A stretch of DNA of 64,000 nt from Aulosira sp. FACHB-615 (lineage in GTDB: Bacteria > Cyanobacteriota > Cyanobacteriia > Cyanobacteriales > Nostocaceae): the NCBI RefSeq assembly GCF_014698045.1, contig NZ_JACJSE010000012.1:1-64000 (forward strand), written 5' to 3'. Below, piece by piece: positions 42,478-49,858 of the stretch (position 1 is its first letter; each line of letters starts with the position of its first letter). The notes beneath the pieces are model-generated. The model saw nothing but the letters and a program-made list of their open reading frames with translations. It was not told the origin of the DNA and did no database searches. The position numbers and the translations under genes were made by a program.

Positions 42478-45264
42478 ATGACTCAAAGCCCAGATAATCA
42501 ACCAGCTTGGTGGGAATCGGTACAAAAGATTTTAGACAACAAATTGGTTGGGTGGGGTATACCGGGTATTTTTGTTGCTATTGCTGCTGATCATGCTAAA
42601 AATGCTCGATGGCAAGAGTTTGTTATTTTTCTAGGAATCACTTTTGTTGTTGCGCTGATTATTAGAATTGGGAGTAAACTTCTTCCTTATTTTGATAAAT
42701 TTCTAGACTGGTTACTGGCTACGCAAATTCCCAAATGGTGGACAGCAATTACAGATAAATTTGGGGCTGAGTACCTCGCTACAATAACAGCAGAATGTCA
42801 AGAATATCAGGGACGCGGATTTAGTGGTGAAGGGTTAGATTTAGAGAATGTATTTGTCCCTTTAGGCTTTAATTGTGAACAGCCAGTTTATAACCCTCAA
42901 GATTTGACGGTTGGTGAAGAAACTGAGCTAGAACAAGATTCGGCCTTTGCACAAACAGAAATTTCTCGAAGTATTGCAACTCAGAAAGAACCTGAAATTG
43001 GCAGTTTGTTGAGAGGAATTACAAACAAAAAATTGGCGTGGCGAAAACTGGTAATTTTAGGCGCTCCAGGTTCAGGAAAAACCACACTTTTAAGACACAT
43101 CACCCTTTTGTTTGCACTGCGGAAACAATCAAAATTGGATCGAGGTTTGCCTCAACTTATTCCTGTTTTGTTGCGGTTGAGAGATGTTGCTCCAATTATT
43201 GTGGCGGATACTAATTCTTCTCTGGCGCAAGTAATTGCTAAGGCGAAAAAAGATGAATCATCAAAAACTCAAGATTGGTTTAACAAGCAGCTAAAAGATG
43301 GCAAATGTCTGGTAATGTTAGATGGACTTGATGAAATTGCCGACGATGAGCATCGAAAACAGGTCAGTAATTGGGTTTCTCAGCAACTCCAAAGTTATAA
43401 CAATAAATTACCATTCATTCTTACGTCGCGTCCACAAGCTTACAATCAAGCACCTCTGTTAAATACCCCGGCTTATTTTGTTAGGTCATTTACAACTGAA
43501 CAGCGCAATGAATTTGTTTACAAGTGGTATTTTAATTTAGAGAAGCGGCGTAACTCTGGAAAAGTATCAGAAAAACAACTGCGAAGAAATGCTGAAGCTA
43601 AAAAAGATGATTTAGTGCGCCAAGTTAATGCGGTTCCTTCTCTGCGTTTAATGGCAACAAATCCCTTATTACTGGCATTAATTATTAATACTTATAAAGA
43701 GAAAACCAGTCTTGCTCCTACCAGAATTGGACTATATAAACAAGTTTGTGATGTGCTGCTTCAAGGAAGACAATCTATTTCTGGAACTACCCGCTATCCA
43801 CTCAAGCCAGAACAGAAGCAAGAAGCTTTGCAAGCACTCGCGCTGGAAATGACTAAACGCCAAGTGCTTCAGTTTACCCTAGATGAGAAAAGTCAAGACA
43901 GTAATATTTTTCTTGCCAAAGATTTTCTGCAACAAGAACTAGCTCAGATGGTTGAGGCGGGAAAAGAGTTTACACCAGAGGCTTTTATCGAAAAAGATGA
44001 CCTTGGTGTGCGAGAATTGTTGAGCGATCGCAAACAAGAGAAACTCTATGAATTTACCCATCGTACCTTTCAAGAATATTTAACGGCGGTGGAACTCACA
44101 AAAGCCGAACATGAACCTGATTTATTAGAAGTTTTTGCGAAAGATAAAAAATACTTGGACTGGTGGAGACAAACTATATTATTCTATGCTGGTCAAGTCA
44201 AAATAGATAAACTAATTGATGCGGCATTAAACAAGCCAACTGTAGAAAACCTCACCCTTGCTTATGAGTGTTTACAAAATAAGCTCAGAGTTAGTCGAGA
44301 AAAAGAGCAGGAATTACTCGACAAAGTAGAACAGGGATTACAGTCAAATGACGTAGAAGTTTTTAAGTTAGCTGCATCAGTGCAACTGCAAAAACGGCTA
44401 AACTATCTCAACGAAGATTGTTTTCTTGGTAGTTCAGAAACCGACGAGCAACCTGGAGTTACCATAACAGCAGCAGGTAAAAAAATCTGGACATTACAAA
44501 AAGTCGATGATACTGATCTCACTGAAGCAGAATATCGGTTGTTTTTATTAGAACAAAACAACAGTGATTCAGACTTAACTCTGGAAAACAACCTCAATCA
44601 GCTAGACTTTGTAAACAGTAATGCGTTTTGTGCTTGGTTGAGTGAAAAAACCAGAGAACGATTTGGTGAAGCAGGAATTTGTTATCAACGGGAAACATCA
44701 ACAAATACATTCCGCCTAGTTCGGTTTCGCATCCCAGAAAAGTATCATCAACTAGCCTATTATTTAGCAGCAGGTATGTGGAAAAAAGCTGACGAGGAAA
44801 CATTGCAGGTGATACTGAAAGTCGCAGGAAAAGACAAACAAAGCTATCTGGAACTAGAAGACATTAGGAATTTTCCCTGTAAAGATTTAGCAATTATTGA
44901 TAAATTATGGGTTGATTACAGCAATGGACACTTTGGGTTTAGTGTTCAGAAAGAAATTTATCTCAGTGTTGGTGGAATTTTAGAAGGAAGCCAAACAAAT
45001 TCACCTTTCAACAAGGTTCTTGCGCCTTTCAAATCGATATATGCTCGTTTTGGTGGTAGAGTTAGAGATGAAGATGACAAAATCTACGAAGCTTATAAAC
45101 GCTTCGCTGATGCGGTGGGGTGGAGAGTAGAAAGCGAATGGATTACACCAATTTATGAAAAAAATACCTCAGCATTAAAACTAAAAAAAGGACACTTACC
45201 GTTTACACCAATTCCACTCCAATATATGAAATTTACTACCGTATACACCAGAGTAAACCGTTAA
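42478..45264 (+). CDS. NACHT NTPase with C-terminal GUN4-like domain
   Basis: 928 residues. N-terminal hydrophobic segments at about 23-38 and 47-64 suggest a membrane anchor. NACHT module: Walker A GAPGSGKT (195-202), Walker B CLVMLDGLDEI (277-287), sensor PFILTSRPQAY; helical part to about 640 including YEFTHRTFQEYLTAVEL. Then a remnant resembling formylglycine-generating-enzyme folds (TEAEYRLFLLEQ, FCAWLSEKTRERFG, about 675-750). The end (about 755-915) matches GUN4: GMWKKADEETL, NFPCKDLAIIDKLW, YSNGHFGFSVQKEIY, FADAVGWR. GUN4 binds porphyrins or bilins; NACHT proteins are oligomerising signal ATPases, some antiviral. Substrate and role are unknown. Confidence 0.85.
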   Translation: MTQSPDNQPAWWESVQKILDNKLVGWGIPGIFVAIAADHAKNARWQEFVIFLGITFVVALIIRIGSKLLPYFDKFLDWLLATQIPKWWTAITDKFGAEYLATITAECQEYQGRGFSGEGLDLENVFVPLGFNCEQPVYNPQDLTVGEETELEQDSAFAQTEISRSIATQKEPEIGSLLRGITNKKLAWRKLVILGAPGSGKTTLLRHITLLFALRKQSKLDRGLPQLIPVLLRLRDVAPIIVADTNSSLAQVIAKAKKDESSKTQDWFNKQLKDGKCLVMLDGLDEIADDEHRKQVSNWVSQQLQSYNNKLPFILTSRPQAYNQAPLLNTPAYFVRSFTTEQRNEFVYKWYFNLEKRRNSGKVSEKQLRRNAEAKKDDLVRQVNAVPSLRLMATNPLLLALIINTYKEKTSLAPTRIGLYKQVCDVLLQGRQSISGTTRYPLKPEQKQEALQALALEMTKRQVLQFTLDEKSQDSNIFLAKDFLQQELAQMVEAGKEFTPEAFIEKDDLGVRELLSDRKQEKLYEFTHRTFQEYLTAVELTKAEHEPDLLEVFAKDKKYLDWWRQTILFYAGQVKIDKLIDAALNKPTVENLTLAYECLQNKLRVSREKEQELLDKVEQGLQSNDVEVFKLAASVQLQKRLNYLNEDCFLGSSETDEQPGVTITAAGKKIWTLQKVDDTDLTEAEYRLFLLEQNNSDSDLTLENNLNQLDFVNSNAFCAWLSEKTRERFGEAGICYQRETSTNTFRLVRFRIPEKYHQLAYYLAAGMWKKADEETLQVILKVAGKDKQSYLELEDIRNFPCKDLAIIDKLWVDYSNGHFGFSVQKEIYLSVGGILEGSQTNSPFNKVLAPFKSIYARFGGRVRDEDDKIYEAYKRFADAVGWRVESEWITPIYEKNTSALKLKKGHLPFTPIPLQYMKFTTVYTRVNR

Positions 45265-45280
45265 AAGTAATGAGAGTGTA

Positions 45281-45353
45281 AGAGTGTAAGTTGGGTGAAA
45301 CGAAACCAAACCCAACAATATCAATGATATTAGATTTTGGGTTACGCGATCGC
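45281..45353. repeat. 73-bp direct repeat, left of higBA
   Basis: Matches 46171-46243 in the same orientation with six differences (both contain the block cccaacaatatcaatgatat). A truncated gtaggttgggt-family member lacking its right arm. Confidence 0.8.
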
Positions 45354-45432
45354 GCTGCTTTTTTTCTAATAGGATAGCGCGTATTGATTGCGTGATAAAG
45401 CTTCCAGAGTCTCTTAATCTGCTGTAACTCAC

Positions 45433-45837
45433 TCAACTAATTACAAATAAACTTGCTTCCACATGAAAAAAGTCTCCCAGTTTTTGCGCTAATTCTGGAG
45501 TTATTTTTTGATTGCCGTTTAAAATATTATCAACCAAATTTTCTGAATCTAAAATAGCTTGTAAATCCGCTTTGGTTTTGTCTGATTGTTCTAAAAGAAA
45601 TAACAGCATAGACTGAGGCGTATTTGGTTGCTCAGGTTGATAATATTCATGTTCAAATTTTTCAATTAAAGTTATTAATAATTGATAGAGTTCATTTTCT
45701 TCAGGAGTTCGTTCACGGTGCATTAAATCTTCAACAATGGCTAATGCTTCTTCGTTTTCTGCTTCAGTCTTAATCAATTTAGGAAGATACGCTGTTAATA
45801 GTTCTTTATATTTTTCTGGATTAAAAGTAAGGGTCAT
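45433..45837 (-). CDS. higA: HigA-type antitoxin
   Basis: 134 residues. The C-terminal part is a helix-turn-helix of HigA type (LLEQSDKTKADLQAILDSENLVDNILNGNQKITPELAQKLGDFFHVEASLF). The N-terminal part (about 1-75) is helical and acidic, as in longer HigA proteins. It overlaps the toxin gene by 17 bases, in the higB-higA order. It should neutralise the toxin and repress the operon. Confidence 0.85.
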   Translation of the reverse strand: MTLTFNPEKYKELLTAYLPKLIKTEAENEEALAIVEDLMHRERTPEENELYQLLITLIEKFEHEYYQPEQPNTPQSMLLFLLEQSDKTKADLQAILDSENLVDNILNGNQKITPELAQKLGDFFHVEASLFVIS

Positions 45838-46120
45838 TTTTCCAATTATCCTTATCGTATTCTGCGTGAGTGAGGATATATTTAATATAAATTAATTGAC
45901 CTTCATAATCTATACTAACAATCAAGCGGTATTTATTGCCTTTAATATTGAAAACTGTAAAATTACCTACAGCCTCAGCTTTCGGAAAAACTTGCTGTAA
46001 TTCAACCAAGTTTGACCATTTAGCTTTACTAGCAATTTTATACCAGTTATTCAAAGTTTCCTGAGAATCAGCGTGATTTTCTGCATATTCTCTTAATATT
46101 TTAAAACTAATAACGTGCAT
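45821..46120 (-). CDS. higB: HigB-type mRNA interferase toxin
   Basis: 99 residues, first in the operon. MHVISFKILREYAENHADSQETLNNWYKIASKAKWSNLVELQQVFPKAEAV... NIKGNKYRLIVSIDYEGQLIYIKYILTHAEYDKDNW follows the HigB family of RelE-like nucleases (YRLI...Y....ihf..TH.eYDk). HigB cuts mRNA on the ribosome. The conserved THAEYDK end with its His and Lys is intact, so it is probably active. Confidence 0.88.
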   Translation of the reverse strand: MHVISFKILREYAENHADSQETLNNWYKIASKAKWSNLVELQQVFPKAEAVGNFTVFNIKGNKYRLIVSIDYEGQLIYIKYILTHAEYDKDNWKNDPYF

Positions 46121-46170
46121 CTTCCTGATGAAAGAAAGTGAGTAATTAGATATTACTTTAAACAGCAGTC

Positions 46171-46243
46171 AGAGTGTAGGTTGGGTGAAACGAAGTGAAA
46201 CCCAACAATATCAATGATATTAAATGTTGGGTTACGCGATCGC
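46171..46243. repeat. 73-bp direct repeat, right of higBA
   Basis: Second copy of 45281-45353 and more complete: acccaacc follows at 46248-46255 as its right arm. Confidence 0.8.
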
Positions 46244-46288
46244 TCCACCCAACCGACTTTTCTTAAATAAAAGTCAGAAGTGAATCCA

Positions 46289-46978
46289 CTATATAGAATC
46301 GGGGTCAATACCTAATTCTTGCAGTTTTGCTGCCAAGCGATCGCCTCGTTGTTTTTCTTGTTCGGCGCGTTGCTTTTGTTGATATGCGATTTCTTCTGGT
46401 GTGGGGACTAATTCACCTTCAGCCGTAAAAAAGCGTAATTTATTTTGAGCAATTCCTAAATACAACTCTAGCTGCTGACTCCATAACCAACCTTGAGCAT
46501 TTGGTTCTAATGGTTGATACTTACCAGCTACTAAAACAAACCCAGCAAATTCTAAATTATTGGGGTCAAACCAAAAGTATTCCGGCGTGCGAAAGGTGTT
46601 TTGATAAATTTCTTTTTTTAAGCCTCTGTCTGTGGCGGCGGTAGAATCTGAGAGCAGTTCAATAATCACGTTGGGATATTTACCGTCTTCTTGCCAAACT
46701 ACCCAGCTTTTACGAGGTTGGCGTTCTGTTCCCAATACTACAAAAAAATCAGGGCCGCGAAAATATTCTGACTTGCGTTGGCGCGGACTGTAGTAAATGG
46801 TGATATTTCCAGAAACATAAAAATCATTGCGGTTGCTCCACCACAATTCTAGACACTGAATTAGCAGCGTCATTTGTAGCCGATGTAAGTCACTTTCCAA
46901 AGGCGGTTCGTCACTATATAAATCCCCTGGGGGAAATATAACATCTTCTGGAGTTTCTAAATCTTGGGCAACAGACAT
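46289..46978 (-). CDS. Uma2-family endonuclease (DUF820)
   Basis: 229 residues. Restriction-endonuclease-like fold with the acidic/lysine site in YPNVIIELLSDSTAATDRGLKKEIYQNTF (E, D and K) and the typical PDFFVVLGTERQPRKSWVVWQEDGKYP before it. The C-terminus has the basic, Gln/Glu-rich helix (QQKQRAEQEKQRGDRLAAKL) and the family-typical end LGIDPDSI. Very common in cyanobacteria; natural function unknown. Divergent from a second Uma2 gene with about 120 bases between. Confidence 0.85.
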   Translation of the reverse strand: MSVAQDLETPEDVIFPPGDLYSDEPPLESDLHRLQMTLLIQCLELWWSNRNDFYVSGNITIYYSPRQRKSEYFRGPDFFVVLGTERQPRKSWVVWQEDGKYPNVIIELLSDSTAATDRGLKKEIYQNTFRTPEYFWFDPNNLEFAGFVLVAGKYQPLEPNAQGWLWSQQLELYLGIAQNKLRFFTAEGELVPTPEEIAYQQKQRAEQEKQRGDRLAAKLQELGIDPDSI

Positions 46979-47099
46979 GACTACAACTATCTCATTGCTA
47001 TCAGTTTAGCGTAGCAGTGCAACGTGATACCTGATGACCAAATGTTTCGCCGTTAGTTGCTAAACTAAAAAACAACCCTTATCCCTGCAAAGGTGTTTT

Positions 47100-47846
47100 A
47101 TGACCTCTGCAATCAATCGAGCTACTGAAGAACTTACTCCTTTCCCAGACCATACGCAGCTACCAGAATCAGACGGAAGTTTCGTGAAGAATTGGCAAGA
47201 ACATCCCCAAAGTATTTTATTGACTGACTCAATTACACCAGTACTCAAAAAATTACATCCTGACGGTCATTATTGTATTGGTCAAGATTTAGGTATTTAT
47301 TGGCGCTTAACTGATCCTCCAGAGAAAGGCGCAGAAGCACCAGATTGGTTTTATGTAGGAAATGTACCGCCTTCATTTGAGGGACAAACACGCAGGTCTT
47401 ACGTGTTGTGGCGTGAGTATATTTCCCCATTAATTGCTTTAGAATTTGCTTCTGGTGATGGGAGAGAGGAGCGAGATAAAACTCCCTTGAAAGGCAAATT
47501 TTGGATTTATGAGCAAGTAATTCATCCAGCTTTTTACGGCATTTATGAAGTAAATAAAGCTAGTGTGGAAGTTTATCACTTAATTGAAGGACAGTATCAG
47601 CTGTTACCAGCTAACGAACGTGGGCATTATCCCATACATCCTTTAGGTGTGGAATTAGGTATCTGGCAGGGAGAATACCAAAATATGGCATTACCTTGGC
47701 TACGCTGGTGGGACTTGCAAGGTAATTTATTGTTGACTGGTGACGAACGCGCTGAACAAGAAGCCCAACGCGCCGAACAAGAACGCCAAAGAAATGAACG
47801 CTTAATTGCTCAATTGCGATCGCTCGGCGTTGAACCAGAAGTTTAG
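47100..47846 (+). CDS. Uma2-family endonuclease (DUF820), second copy
   Basis: 248 residues. Motifs: APDWFYVGNVPPSFEGQTRRSYVLWREYISPLIALEFASGDGREERDKTPLKGKFWIYEQV, then WRDLQGN-like WWDLQGNLLLTGDERAEQEAQRAEQERQRNERLIAQLRSLGVEPEV. The E/D...K site is present (ALEFASG, DKTPLKGK). Only distantly similar to its divergent neighbour. Its last codons lie in a 31-base segment (47819-47849) that is repeated at 48440-48470, on the far side of the toxin-like pair. Confidence 0.83.
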   Translation: MTSAINRATEELTPFPDHTQLPESDGSFVKNWQEHPQSILLTDSITPVLKKLHPDGHYCIGQDLGIYWRLTDPPEKGAEAPDWFYVGNVPPSFEGQTRRSYVLWREYISPLIALEFASGDGREERDKTPLKGKFWIYEQVIHPAFYGIYEVNKASVEVYHLIEGQYQLLPANERGHYPIHPLGVELGIWQGEYQNMALPWLRWWDLQGNLLLTGDERAEQEAQRAEQERQRNERLIAQLRSLGVEPEV

Positions 47847-47849
47847 TTA
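47819..47849. repeat. 31-bp direct repeat, left copy, at the Uma2 3' end
   Basis: Contains the Uma2 final codons (SLGVEPEV, stop). It matches 48440-48470 at 29 of 31 positions; both differences are transitions. Confidence 0.85.
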
Positions 47850-47863
47850 TTGGGCTGACTGGT

Positions 47864-48190
47864 ATGAGAAAAACTCCAGTTGATTTGTATCGTATGGGAA
47901 ATGCAACTTCCTCCAGGATGGATAACATTCGTTCACAAGACATTGAAACTTACGAAGAAGATGGTGATATTTTGGTTGTTGCAGGTTCTGGCGGAATTTC
48001 AACGTTTGCTGTTCAGGGAATTGGCAAGAATTGGTGGAAGTTGGAAAAAGGAAATGATATTCCTAATGAACTCCGCTTGGTGAATGATTACGGCAATCAC
48101 TGGCTATGGGAACCAAGCTATACTATGCGAATGGAAGACTACAAAACAGCATTGCGGTTAGTGGGTGAGGCATTTTACAAAGTTAATTAA
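47864..48190 (+). CDS. Putative Tse2-type ADP-ribosyltransferase toxin
   Basis: 108 residues. The order of motifs follows Tse2 of Pseudomonas aeruginosa as I remember it: DLYRMGN at the N-terminus (R10), an acidic DGDIL strand, GSGGISTFA (Tse2 has GGTSVF), then KLEKGNDIPNELRLVNDY (Tse2 has PDGTDIPPDLKVKQDSY) and a closing HW.WEPSYTM..EDYKTAL (Tse2 has HYTI.P...M...Y). Tse2 is a cytoplasmic toxin. There is no type VI secretion gene here, so it would act as part of a toxin-antitoxin pair. Starts 17 bases after the Uma2 stop. Confidence 0.6.
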   Translation: MRKTPVDLYRMGNATSSRMDNIRSQDIETYEEDGDILVVAGSGGISTFAVQGIGKNWWKLEKGNDIPNELRLVNDYGNHWLWEPSYTMRMEDYKTALRLVGEAFYKVN

Positions 48191-48204
48191 GGGAGTATTT
48201 GAAC

Positions 48205-48402
48205 GTGAATTTTTCTCCTAAAGCAACTCGGTTTATTGTTGAGGCAATAGAATACAGGATTGATGCTTATCAAAAGCAATTAGAGGCAGACAATTTAAGT
48301 GATGATGAGATTTCAGACATCACCAATGACATGATGTTTCTGGAATCATTGTTACAGGAGTTGAGAAAAACTATTTCAACAACTGCCCCATCAGTTTTTT
48401 AA
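48205..48402 (+). CDS. Small helical protein, putative antitoxin of the Tse2-like toxin
   Basis: 65 residues from the GTG at 48205, chosen because gggag lies at nine bases; the TTG at 48199 is too close to it. All helical and acidic: KATRFIVEAIEYRIDAYQKQLEADNLSDDEISDITNDMMFLESLLQELRKTI, a likely helical hairpin. Tsi2, the Tse2 immunity protein, is also a small helical acidic protein (77 residues). No sequence identity is claimed. Gene order toxin then antitoxin, 14 bases apart. I infer pairing only from position and size. Confidence 0.55.
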   Translation: MNFSPKATRFIVEAIEYRIDAYQKQLEADNLSDDEISDITNDMMFLESLLQELRKTISTTAPSVF

Positions 48403-48439
48403 TGCAATTAACTGGCTGAATACCCCACAAAGCAAGTAT

Positions 48440-48470
48440 ATCGCTCGGCGTTGAACCGGAAGCTTAGTTA
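48440..48470. repeat. 31-bp direct repeat, right copy (relic of a Uma2 3' end)
   Basis: Still readable as SLGVEPEA plus a stop codon in frame. It lies between the small helical protein gene and the end of iscS (convergent). The sequence before it does not continue a Uma2 frame. Confidence 0.8.
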
Positions 48471-48473
48471 ATA

Positions 48474-49643
48474 TCAACGTGTGGCTAATGTAAAATCTGC
48501 GGTGATTCGTTGTAAAACCTGTTTCAATACCATCGCCGTCCAATCAATATCTGCTTCCGTGGTATCTCGTCCTAATGTAATGCGAATACCTCCCAGGGCT
48601 GCTTTTTGGGAATAACCCATAGCTAATAATATCGGGCTGGGGCTGAGTTTACCGCTATGACAAGCAGCACCCGCACTAATGCCAATACCCGCTAAATTTA
48701 ATTGTCGCACCAAGGTTTTACCGCTCAGTTTTTCACCGTCGGCGTATTCCAGACAGAAACTTGCATGATGGGGTAAACGATGGATGCGATCGCCTGTGGG
48801 AATTAAACCAGGGACATCTGCTAACAAAGCAAACAAGCGATCGCGCAAATCAATTAGCCTTGGTGTTTCGGTTGGTAGTTCTTTGGCGGCTAATTCAGCA
48901 GCGACACCAAACCCAGCAATTATTGGTACAGCTTGCGTCCCCGAACGCATCCCCATTTCTTGCCCACCACCAGTTAACAGAGGCATAATTTTGACACCAG
49001 GACGAATATACAATGCCCCGACACCTTGCGGCCCGTAGATTTTATGGCTAGAAATGCTGAGTAAATCAACTGGTAATGTCTGCACATCCAGGGGTAAACG
49101 TCCCGCAACTTGCACTGCATCAGTGTGGAAAATTGCACCATGCGATCGCGCAATTCTGCCCAACTCGCTAATTGGTTGAATTGTCCCGACTTCACTTTGT
49201 CCGTAAATTATTGACACCAAAACGGTGTTATGTCGCAATGCAGCTTGTAAATCTAACGGGTTAACTCTTCCTAAGTTATCCACTCCTAAGCGTGTAATTT
49301 CCCAACCCCACATTTCTAGCATTCGCACCGTTTCAGAAATGGCGGAATGTTCCACACTAGAAATAATGATATGTTGCGGTACAGCATACAACCTTGCCAC
49401 ACCAATAATTGCCAAATTATCAGATTCTGTACCGCCACCCGTAAAAATAATTGATTCAGAATCAATAGCGTTAATTAAGTCTGCAACTTGAACTCTGGCT
49501 TGTTCCAAAACAGTTGCAGCCCTTTGTCCCCACTCATGCAAGCTAGAAGGATTACCCCACTGTTGAGTGAGAATTGCTTGCATCGCTGCGATCGCTTCTG
49601 GGCGAGTTGGAGTAGTAGCACTGTAATCTAAATATATTTGCAT
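48474..49643 (-). CDS. iscS: Cysteine desulfurase (IscS/NifS family)
   Basis: 389 residues. PLP enzyme that removes sulfur from cysteine for iron-sulfur clusters and tRNA thiolation. The PLP lysine is in SISSHKIYGPQG (K201), His in SVEHSA (H99), and the persulfide cysteine in SAGAACHSGKLSPS (C328), with the flexible-loop arrangement of group I enzymes. N-terminus MQIYLDYSATTPTRPEA is standard. Ends three bases beyond the 31-bp repeat. No isc or suf genes adjoin. Confidence 0.92.
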   Translation of the reverse strand: MQIYLDYSATTPTRPEAIAAMQAILTQQWGNPSSLHEWGQRAATVLEQARVQVADLINAIDSESIIFTGGGTESDNLAIIGVARLYAVPQHIIISSVEHSAISETVRMLEMWGWEITRLGVDNLGRVNPLDLQAALRHNTVLVSIIYGQSEVGTIQPISELGRIARSHGAIFHTDAVQVAGRLPLDVQTLPVDLLSISSHKIYGPQGVGALYIRPGVKIMPLLTGGGQEMGMRSGTQAVPIIAGFGVAAELAAKELPTETPRLIDLRDRLFALLADVPGLIPTGDRIHRLPHHASFCLEYADGEKLSGKTLVRQLNLAGIGISAGAACHSGKLSPSPILLAMGYSQKAALGGIRITLGRDTTEADIDWTAMVLKQVLQRITADFTLATR

Positions 49644-49858
49644 ATCACAACATTAGGGCGGAAAGACATGGGCAATGGGCTACTCACTATTTTCACCATA
49701 CAAAGCTGTCTGGTTAAATCTTGAGAAAATGTGAATTAATCTGCATCAATAGGAAGATTTTTTAACTGCCGATCAAGCTGTTTACCTCTTTAAATTGGCG
49801 TACTGCATTTTGGGAACAATAACTATGTTCGCTACCAATTTACTTTTAGCAGATTACC

